From Peptostreptococcaceae bacterium (GTDB lineage Bacteria > Bacillota > Clostridia > Peptostreptococcales > Acidaminobacteraceae), in the NCBI GenBank assembly GCA_027064135.1, contig JAMOQG010000125.1:1-34540 (forward strand): 34,540 bases of DNA, read 5' to 3'. The notes under the pieces are model-generated. The model was not told where the DNA came from, did not search any database, and worked only from the letters and a program-made list of their open reading frames with translations. This document shows, in pieces, positions 25,882 through 33,333 of this stretch. The position numbers and the translations under genes are program-made. The stretch's first letter is position 1. Each line of letters starts with the position of its first letter.

Positions 25882-28164
25882 TTATGATTTAAACCATGAT
25901 CCAAGCCAATTACTAGCATTTCTAGCACTATTTTCAATTGAAACAGAAAGCTCTCCAGCTCCTTGACCTATATAAGCCCATCCTTCTCCAACTTTCACAA
26001 CTCCAGTAAAAATTGTATTTCCAGTATCACTAGCCAATCTTCTAACACTATCTAAAGGATGATCTCTAATAGTTTTTAATCCATCAGTTGTATATAAATT
26101 TTTTGTGTTTTTCATTGGTGCTTTAGGCAATTTAAATATTTCATCAACTGTATTATTCATGTTTTTCCATCCATCAGCATCTGCATCGGTAAAATCACAT
26201 ACTTCATTGTAAAATCCTTTTGGATCTTTAACAAAATCACTAGCCATATCTTTAGAATGAATAAGATTTTTTATATTTTCTCCATAATATCCATCATTAA
26301 CTCTTTTATCAAATGTTTTTTGATCTAACCCACCGTAATCAGCTATCGCATTTATTGAACCTTTAATCATTTTAGTAGGACTAGCAATATCTGCTACTTT
26401 TGTATCAGCAAACAATAAATGATTGCCTAATTCAAATGCAGCTAGTTGTGGACCTAAAGTTTTCGTTTCACCAATCGCTACCATAACCGCTGCTGTGCTA
26501 ACAGCTTTTGATGTTCCAACTGCAAGACTATCTCCAGCAGCTACATTATCAAAAAAATCAAATATTCCACCCATAGTAGCAAGTCCGCCTTTTAAAAATC
26601 CCTGATAAGTACTAACTCTAGCATCTTTTAAACTCTTTACTTTATCAAAAGTTCTTCTTAACCATCCTAGTTTTTCTTTAGGATTTCCTTCTAAAATATT
26701 CTTTACATACTCAAAATTTTTACTGCCTTTTACCATATCTTTCATAAATTCGCCAAAAGTTCTTGATTCACTTACAAGATTTTTAATAAAACCATTTAAT
26801 TTATCACCAACTGGTTTTAATCCCATAATTTTATCTAAAGTATCAGAATACCACTTACTATTTTCTTTAATATCATCAATTAATCCCACTTCTTCTGACT
26901 TCTCAGGCTTTATTAAATCTTTAATCATATCTACAATTGATTTATCATCATCAACCATATTTTCAAACATATCCTTAACAGCTTCTAAATCTATTCCTAA
27001 TTCTTTAACGATATCACTATTTAATAAATCATCATAACCATCTTCAAAAGTTTCAGATAATTCATCAAAAATACTATCTAATTTTTCAATACCATCTTCT
27101 ACAAAATCACTTGAAACTTCAATAGCATCTTCTCCTAAATTATTTAAATCATCTGTTGTTGGAATCATTTCTATTATTTGCGATAATTCATTTAAACCTG
27201 TGCTTATTAACACTCCGATTAATGAACTAGCAGCAGGTTTTACACCCATAGAAATTGCAGTTCCAGCTCCAGGACTTTTAACCCATCCACCAATAGTAGC
27301 GCCTGATTCATTCCATCCCCCATCATCAGCAAAAGAAACTCCAAAATATTTTGTAAAAATGAAGTTTATACTTAAAAAAATGAAAAACGAACTAATAGTT
27401 TTAGCTGAAAGTTTTTTAGTTTTATATAACACTGCTAAAGCTATCAAAATCAATGCAAAAATTCTAATATAAAGTATATTTTTCAAAAAATACGATACAA
27501 CTAAACCAATTATTATACTAAAAACCATTAAATATGTTGCTGCTTCATTAATGTTTTTCTTAAGTTTAAAAATGTTTTTAATATCATTCTTTAATAATTG
27601 AAAAAAATATATAAGCAAACTTCTATCTTTCTTTGTAAATGATAAAAATACCATAAAAGCAGCCAATAACAGAAATAATTTATTAACAATAAAAGTTGAA
27701 CTTATCAATATAAATCCTACTGTAATAAAAAAAGTTGGTAAACCTTCTCGCTTGCTAGCTTTAGTTTTAGAAACAATTAATTTTGGAAAACTCAATAAAT
27801 CCAAAATTGTTTTTTTAACTCCATCTTCTCTAATACGATAATATAAATTCATTAGAACAAATGATATTACTGCCCAATTTGCAGTTGCCCAAACAGTACT
27901 GCCTTTAAGAACAGTTAAATCTAACCATTTATTGCTTGGAGTGGGAGCAAATCCTTCATTTTTAACGACTAAAAGATATGTATTTATTAATAAAACTCCA
28001 AAAAACATAATAGCCATTTTTACAATTTTTTTCTTTACTAAATGTGGTATACTCTTAATAATTCCAATTATTAACATCCAAATAAATTGGAATGAATTGC
28101 TAGGTGATTTAGATTTTTCTTTATCTTTTTTCTTATTTTTTTCTTTATTTCTAAATATCCCCAT
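25882..28164 (-). CDS. Unrecognised 760-residue polytopic membrane protein with long effector-like C-terminal region
   Basis: The ATG at 28164 is fixed by AAGGAGGAATT; twelve upstream codons lack a ribosome site. Layout: a short Lys/Asp/Glu-rich cytosolic N-terminus (1-25), about seven or eight hydrophobic segments between 26 and 275, an FADDGGW boundary at 279-284, then ~480 hydrophilic residues. This tail has a Gly-rich segment (290-325), acidic amphipathic helices (335-420), and near 525-605 an alternating Gly/Ala/hydrophobic stretch (GGLATMGGIFDF, GTSKAVSTAAVMVAIG) of the kind seen before the toxin domains of polymorphic and LXG-type proteins. It ends in Asn/Ser/Trp-rich residues with no nuclease or other catalytic motif I recognise. 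Cotranscribed with a kinase-regulator pair upstream and the 344-residue gene downstream. Function unknown. Confidence 0.55.
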   Translation of the reverse strand: MGIFRNKEKNKKKDKEKSKSPSNSFQFIWMLIIGIIKSIPHLVKKKIVKMAIMFFGVLLINTYLLVVKNEGFAPTPSNKWLDLTVLKGSTVWATANWAVISFVLMNLYYRIREDGVKKTILDLLSFPKLIVSKTKASKREGLPTFFITVGFILISSTFIVNKLFLLLAAFMVFLSFTKKDRSLLIYFFQLLKNDIKNIFKLKKNINEAATYLMVFSIIIGLVVSYFLKNILYIRIFALILIALAVLYKTKKLSAKTISSFFIFLSINFIFTKYFGVSFADDGGWNESGATIGGWVKSPGAGTAISMGVKPAASSLIGVLISTGLNELSQIIEMIPTTDDLNNLGEDAIEVSSDFVEDGIEKLDSIFDELSETFEDGYDDLLNSDIVKELGIDLEAVKDMFENMVDDDKSIVDMIKDLIKPEKSEEVGLIDDIKENSKWYSDTLDKIMGLKPVGDKLNGFIKNLVSESRTFGEFMKDMVKGSKNFEYVKNILEGNPKEKLGWLRRTFDKVKSLKDARVSTYQGFLKGGLATMGGIFDFFDNVAAGDSLAVGTSKAVSTAAVMVAIGETKTLGPQLAAFELGNHLLFADTKVADIASPTKMIKGSINAIADYGGLDQKTFDKRVNDGYYGENIKNLIHSKDMASDFVKDPKGFYNEVCDFTDADADGWKNMNNTVDEIFKLPKAPMKNTKNLYTTDGLKTIRDHPLDSVRRLASDTGNTIFTGVVKVGEGWAYIGQGAGELSVSIENSARNASNWLGSWFKS

Positions 28165-28221
28165 AATTCCTCCTTCGTTATTTATTAACATATAAATCAC
28201 TGCTTAATTATATCATACATT

Positions 28222-29565
28222 TTAAGTGATTAGTAATACAATTAAAAATTTCGCCCCCATTTCCTCTGTATTAACAACACTAATATTCCCGTTATGCGCT
28301 TCAACAATTGCTTTTGAAAGAGATAATCCAATTCCAGATTTTCCGTTTTTTCCTTTAATAAATCTATCAAAAATATGATCTATTATTTCTGTATCAATTC
28401 CATCACCATTATCTGTAATTTCAATAAAAACATTTAAGTTGTCTTTATATATTTTAATATTTATTATATCTTTAGTATATCTCAAACTATTAGAAATAAT
28501 ATTGCTAATTGCAGTATATAGTTTCTTATAATCATATTTAAGCATTATCCCTTTATCAATATCAGTTTTAATTTCTATATTTTTCTCATTTATTAATAAT
28601 TTATATCGATTTAACACATCTTCTATTACACTAAAAATCAATCTTTCTTCAAATACAAATTTTTCTTTTGAATCATCAAATTTAGTAAGCATAATCATAC
28701 TATTTACTAATTCTTTTAAATTTTTACTTTCTTCAATAATTATATCTAAGCTTTCTTCAACTTCATCTTCGTTAACTACACCCTCTTTAATCGCTTCAGC
28801 ATAACCTTGGATTGACATTAAAGGTGATTTTAATTCATGTGATGCATTTTGAAAGAATTTTTTATTCTTATTTGAATATTCATCTAATTTCTGTATCATT
28901 TCATTAAAAGATTCTGCTAAATCTCCAATTTCATCATTTGATTTAATTTCTAATTTTTTATTTTCCTTATTGAAATCATATTTTTTTATATTATCTCTTA
29001 AATCAATTAATGGTTTAGATATTTTTTTCTTAAATAAATTTGAAAAAGCTATTGCAATTAAAGAACTAAATAAAAATGAAATTATTAAATTTCTATTTAT
29101 TGTTTTTTTAATGATTTTTATATTGTCTAAATACGAATAAACTACAAAAGACCCAATTTCTTTTTTATTAGAAATTATTTTCTTTCTAATAAATATTATA
29201 TTTTCATCTTCATAAATATTAATTAAATCAGAAATATTTTTAATTAATTCATCGTCCTTATAAATAATTCTATCTCTATTATTTAACACAACTATTTTTG
29301 AATTAAAATATCTACCAATCAATCTCATTTCTTTAACAAGTTTTACTTTATTAGCTCTATCAATATTAAAATTATCAATTCCGCTTGCTTTAATATCATT
29401 TAATACTTTAACTGCTGTAATATTTAAATCCTCTTTTATTTCTTTTTCAATATACGCCTTCATAATTTGACTGAAACTGATAAAAACAATAACAAATGTA
29501 ATTAAAAGCACAATTAAATACGATAACAAAATTTTATGATTAATTTTTTTCAATTTTATAACCAT
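28222..29565 (-). CDS. Membrane sensor histidine kinase, HAMP-HisKA-HATPase
   Basis: About 447 residues: TM1 near 12-32, an extracytoplasmic sensor of ~120 residues, TM2 near 160-177, HAMP (to ~230), HisKA with the phosphorylated His in ASHELKSPLM (about 243), and the ATPase with N-box ISNSLRY, G1 DNGDGID and G2 GKSGIGLSLSKAI. It phosphorylates the OmpR-type regulator encoded just upstream; the two genes overlap by about 26 nt. The precise start is uncertain: the open frame extends to 29610, but ATG at 29565 gives the normal Lys-rich N-terminus. It probably controls its own operon, including the 760- and 344-residue genes. Confidence 0.92.
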   Translation of the reverse strand: MVIKLKKINHKILLSYLIVLLITFVIVFISFSQIMKAYIEKEIKEDLNITAVKVLNDIKASGIDNFNIDRANKVKLVKEMRLIGRYFNSKIVVLNNRDRIIYKDDELIKNISDLINIYEDENIIFIRKKIISNKKEIGSFVVYSYLDNIKIIKKTINRNLIISFLFSSLIAIAFSNLFKKKISKPLIDLRDNIKKYDFNKENKKLEIKSNDEIGDLAESFNEMIQKLDEYSNKNKKFFQNASHELKSPLMSIQGYAEAIKEGVVNEDEVEESLDIIIEESKNLKELVNSMIMLTKFDDSKEKFVFEERLIFSVIEDVLNRYKLLINEKNIEIKTDIDKGIMLKYDYKKLYTAISNIISNSLRYTKDIINIKIYKDNLNVFIEITDNGDGIDTEIIDHIFDRFIKGKNGKSGIGLSLSKAIVEAHNGNISVVNTEEMGAKFLIVLLIT

Positions 29566-30217
29566 ACCCCCAAACTGTTGATATTTTAACATTTGATTTT
29601 TCTCCATCAATCAATTTTCTAAGTCTTTTAATTAAATCATCAATAATTCTTAAATCGCCAAAATAATCATAACCCCATATTTCATTTATTAATTTTTCTC
29701 TTTTAAAAGGCACACCAATATTTTGTGCTAAAAAAGAAAATAATTCAAACTCTTTATTTGTAAATTTTATATTTTCATTATCTAATAAAACAGTTCTTTC
29801 ATTCAAATTAATAATAATATTGCCAATTTCAATAATTTCATTTTTTTCTTTTTTTCTATTCATTCTTTTAAATATATTGTTAATCCTAATTATTAATTCT
29901 CTAGGGCTAAATGGTTTTGATAAATAATCATCTGCTCCAATTTCTAATCCTACAATTCTATCTATTTCGTCCCCTCTTGCAGATACAAATATAATTGGAA
30001 TTTCATACTCTTTTCTTATATTCTTACATACATCAAGTCCATTAACACCATCCATCATTATATCTAATACTATTAGATCAGGATTGACTCTTCTAATATC
30101 ATTAACCACATTTTCTCCACTAGAAAATAGGAATGCTTCATATCCCTCATTTTCAATATATTTTTTTATTAGCATCCTAATATTGTAATCATCATCCACA
30201 ATAAATATTTTTTTCAT
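29540..30217 (-). CDS. OmpR/PhoB-family response regulator
   Basis: 225 residues. Receiver domain with the acidic pair DD at 8-9, phospho-acceptor Asp in VLDIMMDG (about 52), Ser in VSARG and Lys in SKPFSPRE (about 101), then a winged-helix DNA-binding domain ending LRKLIDGEKSNVKISTVWGYGYKI. Partner of the kinase encoded next. An open-frame ATG at 30229 falls at or before the predicted transcription start, so ATG at 30217, four bases after GGTGAT, is the start. The promoter is at 30234-30242. Confidence 0.95.
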   Translation of the reverse strand: MKKIFIVDDDYNIRMLIKKYIENEGYEAFLFSSGENVVNDIRRVNPDLIVLDIMMDGVNGLDVCKNIRKEYEIPIIFVSARGDEIDRIVGLEIGADDYLSKPFSPRELIIRINNIFKRMNRKKEKNEIIEIGNIIINLNERTVLLDNENIKFTNKEFELFSFLAQNIGVPFKREKLINEIWGYDYFGDLRIIDDLIKRLRKLIDGEKSNVKISTVWGYGYKIEKN

Positions 30218-30233
30218 TTTATCACCCATATTT

Positions 30234-30242
30234 ATTATATCA
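30234..30242 (-). promoter_or_regulatory. Promoter of the two-component/760/344 operon
   Basis: Extended -10 TGATATAAT on the minus strand (TATAAT at 30234-30239), no good -35, and a very short leader with GGTGAT before the ATG. A weak -35 is what one expects of a promoter needing an activator such as the encoded regulator; no direct repeat operator was proved. Confidence 0.5.
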
Positions 30243-30270
30243 AGTAAATGTGAAAAATCTATATGATTTA

Positions 30271-30299
30271 TTTACTTTAATAGTTTTTTTTTGTATTAT
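30271..30299 (+). promoter_or_regulatory. Promoter of the Nudix gene
   Basis: TTTACT (30271-30276), a 17-base spacer rich in T, and TATTAT (30294-30299) preceded directly by TG. It lies back to back with the two-component promoter. Confidence 0.5.
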
Positions 30300-30318
30300 T
30301 ATATAAAGGAGTAATATT

Positions 30319-30936
30319 ATGACTATAAAACTTATTAAAGAATATATTAACAGTCACAAAAAATACAAAACTTATAGTGAATTCTCAGTCTTAATTCCAC
30401 TTATTGAAATTAATAATGAATTACATTTACTATTTGAAAAACGTGCGTTATCACTTGATTCTCAACCGGGTGAAATTTGTTTTCCCGGTGGAAAAAAAGA
30501 AGATGGTGAAACTCCAAGTTATTCTTCTATCAGAGAAACAATGGAAGAACTTAATATTAAACAAGATCAAATTGAAATATTAAATAATCTTGGTTACTTT
30601 TTTACACCGTATAATTATAAAATTAATATTTTTTTAGGATATTTGAAAAACATTGATATTGATTCAATTATATTTAATAAAGATGAAGTTGATTCAATAT
30701 TTACTGTGCCTTTAAAACATTTAATAGAACAGAAATCTCAAAATTATAAATTAGATGTAGAAATGAAAGTCCCAGACAATTTTCCATACGAAAAAATTGA
30801 ACACGGAAAAAATTATTCTTTTAAAACAGGTTATTATAATGTTAATTTTTATGAATACAAAGATATTGTTATTTGGGGAATTACAGCAAACATATTGAAT
30901 GTTTTTTTGAACAATATAAAAGAGTTATTCATATAA
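30319..30936 (+). CDS. Nudix hydrolase, CoA-pyrophosphatase type (NudL/YeaB)
   Basis: 205 residues. The Nudix box starts at G58 and runs GKKEDGE-x7-RETMEEL, matching Gx5Ex7REUXEE, and it is preceded by LLFEKRALSLDSQPGEICFPGG, the pattern that marks the CoA pyrophosphatase subfamily. It likely splits CoA and derivatives into 3',5'-ADP and phosphopantetheine. The ribosome site AAAGGAG is good. Its stop codon lies inside the 11-base-pair hairpin at 30920-30952. Confidence 0.87.
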   Translation: MTIKLIKEYINSHKKYKTYSEFSVLIPLIEINNELHLLFEKRALSLDSQPGEICFPGGKKEDGETPSYSSIRETMEELNIKQDQIEILNNLGYFFTPYNYKINIFLGYLKNIDIDSIIFNKDEVDSIFTVPLKHLIEQKSQNYKLDVEMKVPDNFPYEKIEHGKNYSFKTGYYNVNFYEYKDIVIWGITANILNVFLNNIKELFI

Positions 30937-30952
30937 TAATCGAATAACTCTT
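30920..30952. terminator. Terminator-like hairpin after the Nudix gene
   Basis: AAGAGTTATTC and GAATAACTCTT form an 11-base-pair perfect stem with an 11-base loop. On the plus strand no T-run follows; on the minus strand TTTTATATT follows, so it fits better as the end of a minus-strand transcript from the gap. Confidence 0.5.
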
Positions 30953-30953
30953 A

Positions 30954-31022
30954 TTAGTAGCAGCAGGCACGTTCACAATACTTATATTCAGTTTTATTAA
31001 TCTTTGTTTTTATAATCGGCAT
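30954..31022 (-). CDS. Possible Cys-rich 22-residue micro-ORF
   Basis: On the minus strand AAGGAGGA is directly followed by an ATG reading MPIIKTKINK then TEYKYCERACCY and two TAA stops, with a terminator-like hairpin right after. Three Cys in the last seven residues are unusual in this AT-rich DNA. The ribosome site is only one base from this ATG, which is too close for normal use; an ATG at 31034 would give 26 residues but lies before the site. It may be a peptide, a leader, or chance. No maturation enzymes are adjacent. Confidence 0.25.
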   Translation of the reverse strand: MPIIKTKINKTEYKYCERACCY

Positions 31023-31194
31023 TCCTCCTTGCATTTCTTAATTTGAATTACTTGAAAAAACACTGTTATTGCAAAATGTTTCATGTACATATTTCATTTT
31101 ACTTGTTACAATTATCTTTTTAAGAATAATTATAGATTTCTAATCTACATTTACATCCCGGCTGCTACAATTTATATAAACCTTCTTAGAAGGC
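30957..31194. other. Structured non-coding segment in the 338-bp gap between the Nudix and HAD genes
   Basis: The gap 30937-31274 has no normal gene. An 8-base GC-rich inverted repeat, GTAGCAGC at 30957-30964 and GCTGCTAC at 31161-31168 (with two more pairs after a mismatch), encloses about 200 nt. Inside is a hairpin TAGATT/AATCTA (31133-31147), and just outside a near-perfect CCTTCT-T-AGAAGG (31181-31193). The stems are far richer in GC than the surroundings, as in a folded RNA, on either strand. It matches no riboswitch, T-box, tmRNA, 6S or RNase P pattern I know. Confidence 0.35.
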
Positions 31195-31274
31195 TTATTG
31201 ATTGTTAGTAGATTTATACCCGCAATATTTTATCTTAAACATTTTTTTATTTTTTTCAAGAAAGGATTGATAAT

Positions 31275-32009
31275 ATGACTATAGCTGCATTTTTTGATAT
31301 TGATGGAACACTTTACCGTGAGTCTTTAATGATTGAACATTTTAAAAAATTACTTAAATATGAAGTTTTTGATCCGATAATATGGCATTCTGATGTAAAA
31401 AAAGTTTTTATCGAATGGGAAAAACGCGAAGGCGACTACGATACTTATATGGAAGAATTAGCGGAAGTATATGTAGAAAGCCTTAAAAACTTAAATAAAG
31501 ATGAATATGAATTTATTGCAAAACAAGTAATAAATTTATGTGGTGACAAAGTATATTCTTATACTCGTCAAAGAATTGATTATCATAGAAAAAAAGGTCA
31601 TATAGTTTTATTCATTTCAGGAAGCCCTGATTATCTTGTAAGCAAAATGGCTGCTAAATATAAAGCCGACGATTTTAAAGCAAGCACTTATATTACAGAT
31701 GAAAATAATAACTTTACAGGCGAAGTAATACCGATGTGGGATGGTAAGCATAAAATCGAAGCGATGATGTACTTCAAAAATAAATATAATATTGATTTTG
31801 AAAAATCATTTGCATACGGAGATACGCATGGTGACTTGAAAATGCTTAAGCAAGTAAAACACCCAATTGCAATTAATCCTTCATTTGAATTAATAAAAGC
31901 AATAAAGAGTGACGATACTCTTAATAGAGATGCAACTATTATTATTGAAAGAAAGAATGTTATATATGAATTGAATTCATCTCTAAATTTTACGAAAGGC
32001 GGACGATGA
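31275..32009 (+). CDS. HAD-IB family phosphatase (SerB-like)
   Basis: 244 residues. HAD motif I is FFDIDGTLY with the nucleophile Asp8 and acid/base Asp10; motif II is FISGSPDYL (Ser115); Lys near 158-160; motif III is YGDTHGDLKML (Asp183, Asp187). This is the HAD-IB layout of phosphoserine phosphatase-like enzymes, though the substrate may be another phosphate or a phospholipid headgroup; the cap between motifs I and II is helical. The ATG follows AAGAAAGG. It ends in TGA, with the ATG of the PilZ gene overlapping (ATGA), so the two are coupled. Confidence 0.85.
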   Translation: MTIAAFFDIDGTLYRESLMIEHFKKLLKYEVFDPIIWHSDVKKVFIEWEKREGDYDTYMEELAEVYVESLKNLNKDEYEFIAKQVINLCGDKVYSYTRQRIDYHRKKGHIVLFISGSPDYLVSKMAAKYKADDFKASTYITDENNNFTGEVIPMWDGKHKIEAMMYFKNKYNIDFEKSFAYGDTHGDLKMLKQVKHPIAINPSFELIKAIKSDDTLNRDATIIIERKNVIYELNSSLNFTKGGR

Positions 32010-33067
32010 TAATGAATTTAGAAGAAATCTTAAAATCCAGCAAATCCATAGAAATTTCGGTTTATGATAATACTTTAGGTGAATTAACTTTTCACACTTT
32101 AATTGATGTTGGATTTCAATATGTAAACAATTCTTTTTCTGTTGTTGCACCAACTTATCAAGGTAAAAATTATAATTTTCATAATAATGATATTATTAGT
32201 ATTTATTTTGTATCAATGGTAAAAAACACTAAAAAAGTATTTTCTTTTAAAGGCAAAGTTCTTCATAAAATAAAAGAAAATAATTTCATAGAAATTTTAA
32301 TACAAAAAAACTCTGAAGTTAAGCAAATTCAAAGAAGAAACGCTTTTAGATTACCAATTACTAAAAATATTATTGTAAATGTAGATGACAAAGAATATGA
32401 AGTTCTTTCAAAAGATATTTCCGCAAGTGGTTTAAGATTTATAATAAATAAAAAACTTAAAGCAGGTAGTAAGCTTGATATAAAAATAAATTTTGAAGAT
32501 GAAATACAAATTATAGCAGATGGCAATGTAATAGAATCTTCATTATTAAAAGATAGTACTATGAAATTTGACACAAAAATTGAATTTATAGGATTAAAGA
32601 ATTCTGAAAAAGATAAATTAATGAACTATATTTTTTCTAAACAAATTCAAATGCTTAAAAAAACAACAAATTCAGATGCTGCCGATAATATTTACCATAT
32701 GATTTATGGTGATCACAAAGAAAAAAGAAATGGTCCTGATACTATTTTAGATATAATTCATGGCATTAAATATGGATCTTTAGCACTATTATTTTTAATT
32801 ATTGTATTTTTTATTAAAGCAATGCCTGAAACATCCTATGGAATCGGACGTTTTTTTAGACATGCATATCGAGTTCAGTGGGACTCATCAATTCTAAATT
32901 TAACATTTACTATTGCCACTATTCAATTTGCAATTACAAGTATTGGATTATATTTAAATTCAAAGAGAATGAAAAGAAAAGTTGATAAATACAGTGTTAG
33001 TTTAGTTTTGAATTTTATTATATCAATAGTAGTAATAATCACTATATTATTCATCCAAGTGTCCTAA
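32006..33067 (+). CDS. PilZ-domain c-di-GMP receptor with C-terminal membrane helices
   Basis: 353 residues. An N-terminal YcgR-N/PilZN-like beta domain (about 1-105) leads into PilZ, whose two c-di-GMP motifs are intact: RRNAFR (R111xxxR115) and DISASG (D137xSxxG142). After ~245 come three transmembrane helices (about 256-271, 298-317, 329-350), an unusual addition to the soluble flagellar-brake layout. It probably senses c-di-GMP at the membrane; the output is unknown. The start is uncertain between 32006 and 32012, since AAAGGCGG lies 3 and 9 bases before them. No flagellar or cyclase genes are near. Confidence 0.87.
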   Translation: MIMNLEEILKSSKSIEISVYDNTLGELTFHTLIDVGFQYVNNSFSVVAPTYQGKNYNFHNNDIISIYFVSMVKNTKKVFSFKGKVLHKIKENNFIEILIQKNSEVKQIQRRNAFRLPITKNIIVNVDDKEYEVLSKDISASGLRFIINKKLKAGSKLDIKINFEDEIQIIADGNVIESSLLKDSTMKFDTKIEFIGLKNSEKDKLMNYIFSKQIQMLKKTTNSDAADNIYHMIYGDHKEKRNGPDTILDIIHGIKYGSLALLFLIIVFFIKAMPETSYGIGRFFRHAYRVQWDSSILNLTFTIATIQFAITSIGLYLNSKRMKRKVDKYSVSLVLNFIISIVVIITILFIQVS

Positions 33068-33070
33068 AAA

Positions 33071-33108
33071 TGGACTAATTCATATTTTTATGGTATAATG
33101 TACCATAA
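33071..33108 (+). promoter_or_regulatory. Promoter of the 60-residue gene with a palindrome over the -10
   Basis: TGGACT (33071-33076), 17-base spacer and TATAAT (33094-33099) with a TGn extension. A perfect 8-base inverted repeat TTATGGTA/TACCATAA (33088-33108, five-base gap) covers the -10 box, as a repressor operator would. Confidence 0.55.
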
Positions 33109-33124
33109 GGGATAGGAGGATAGA

Positions 33125-33307
33125 ATGATTTCTTATAGTAATCATATAATCAAATTATATAATGATGATTCTCAAAATTATTATAACACTGATATTATTA
33201 ATAATGATGCCTATCAAAATGTCTTTATTGAAGAGTATGTTGACAAAACATCATTCTACAAAGTTGAAGATTTCGAAAAAAAAACAAATCCTTTTTTTAA
33301 ATATTAG
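33125..33307 (+). CDS. Orphan 60-residue acidic, Tyr/Asn-rich protein
   Basis: No family recognised. The gene has its own promoter, a strong AGGAGGA five bases before the ATG and a terminator whose left arm is its last codons, so it is almost certainly expressed. The protein (begins MISYSNHIIKL, ends NPFFKY) has eight tyrosines, many Asn and Asp/Glu, no membrane segment and no Cys. It could be a small regulator or structural protein; there is no basis for more. Confidence 0.7.
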   Translation: MISYSNHIIKLYNDDSQNYYNTDIINNDAYQNVFIEEYVDKTSFYKVEDFEKKTNPFFKY

Positions 33308-33320
33308 GATTTGTTTTTTT
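33280..33320. terminator. Bidirectional terminator between the 60-residue gene and the DUF1015 gene
   Basis: AACAAATCC (33283-33291) pairs with GGATTTGTT (33307-33315), flanked by an A-run and a T-run, so it works on both strands. The left arm and stop codon of the 60-residue gene overlap. Confidence 0.85.
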
Positions 33321-33333
33321 ATTTTTTATTTTA

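Noticed and set aside
30937-31274. Known riboswitch, T-box, 6S RNA or tRNA in the gap
   Set aside because: I compared by eye with TPP, SAM, lysine, glycine, purine, c-di-GMP, c-di-AMP, fluoride and preQ1 cores and with tRNA arms; none fits. A covariance-model search would be decisive.
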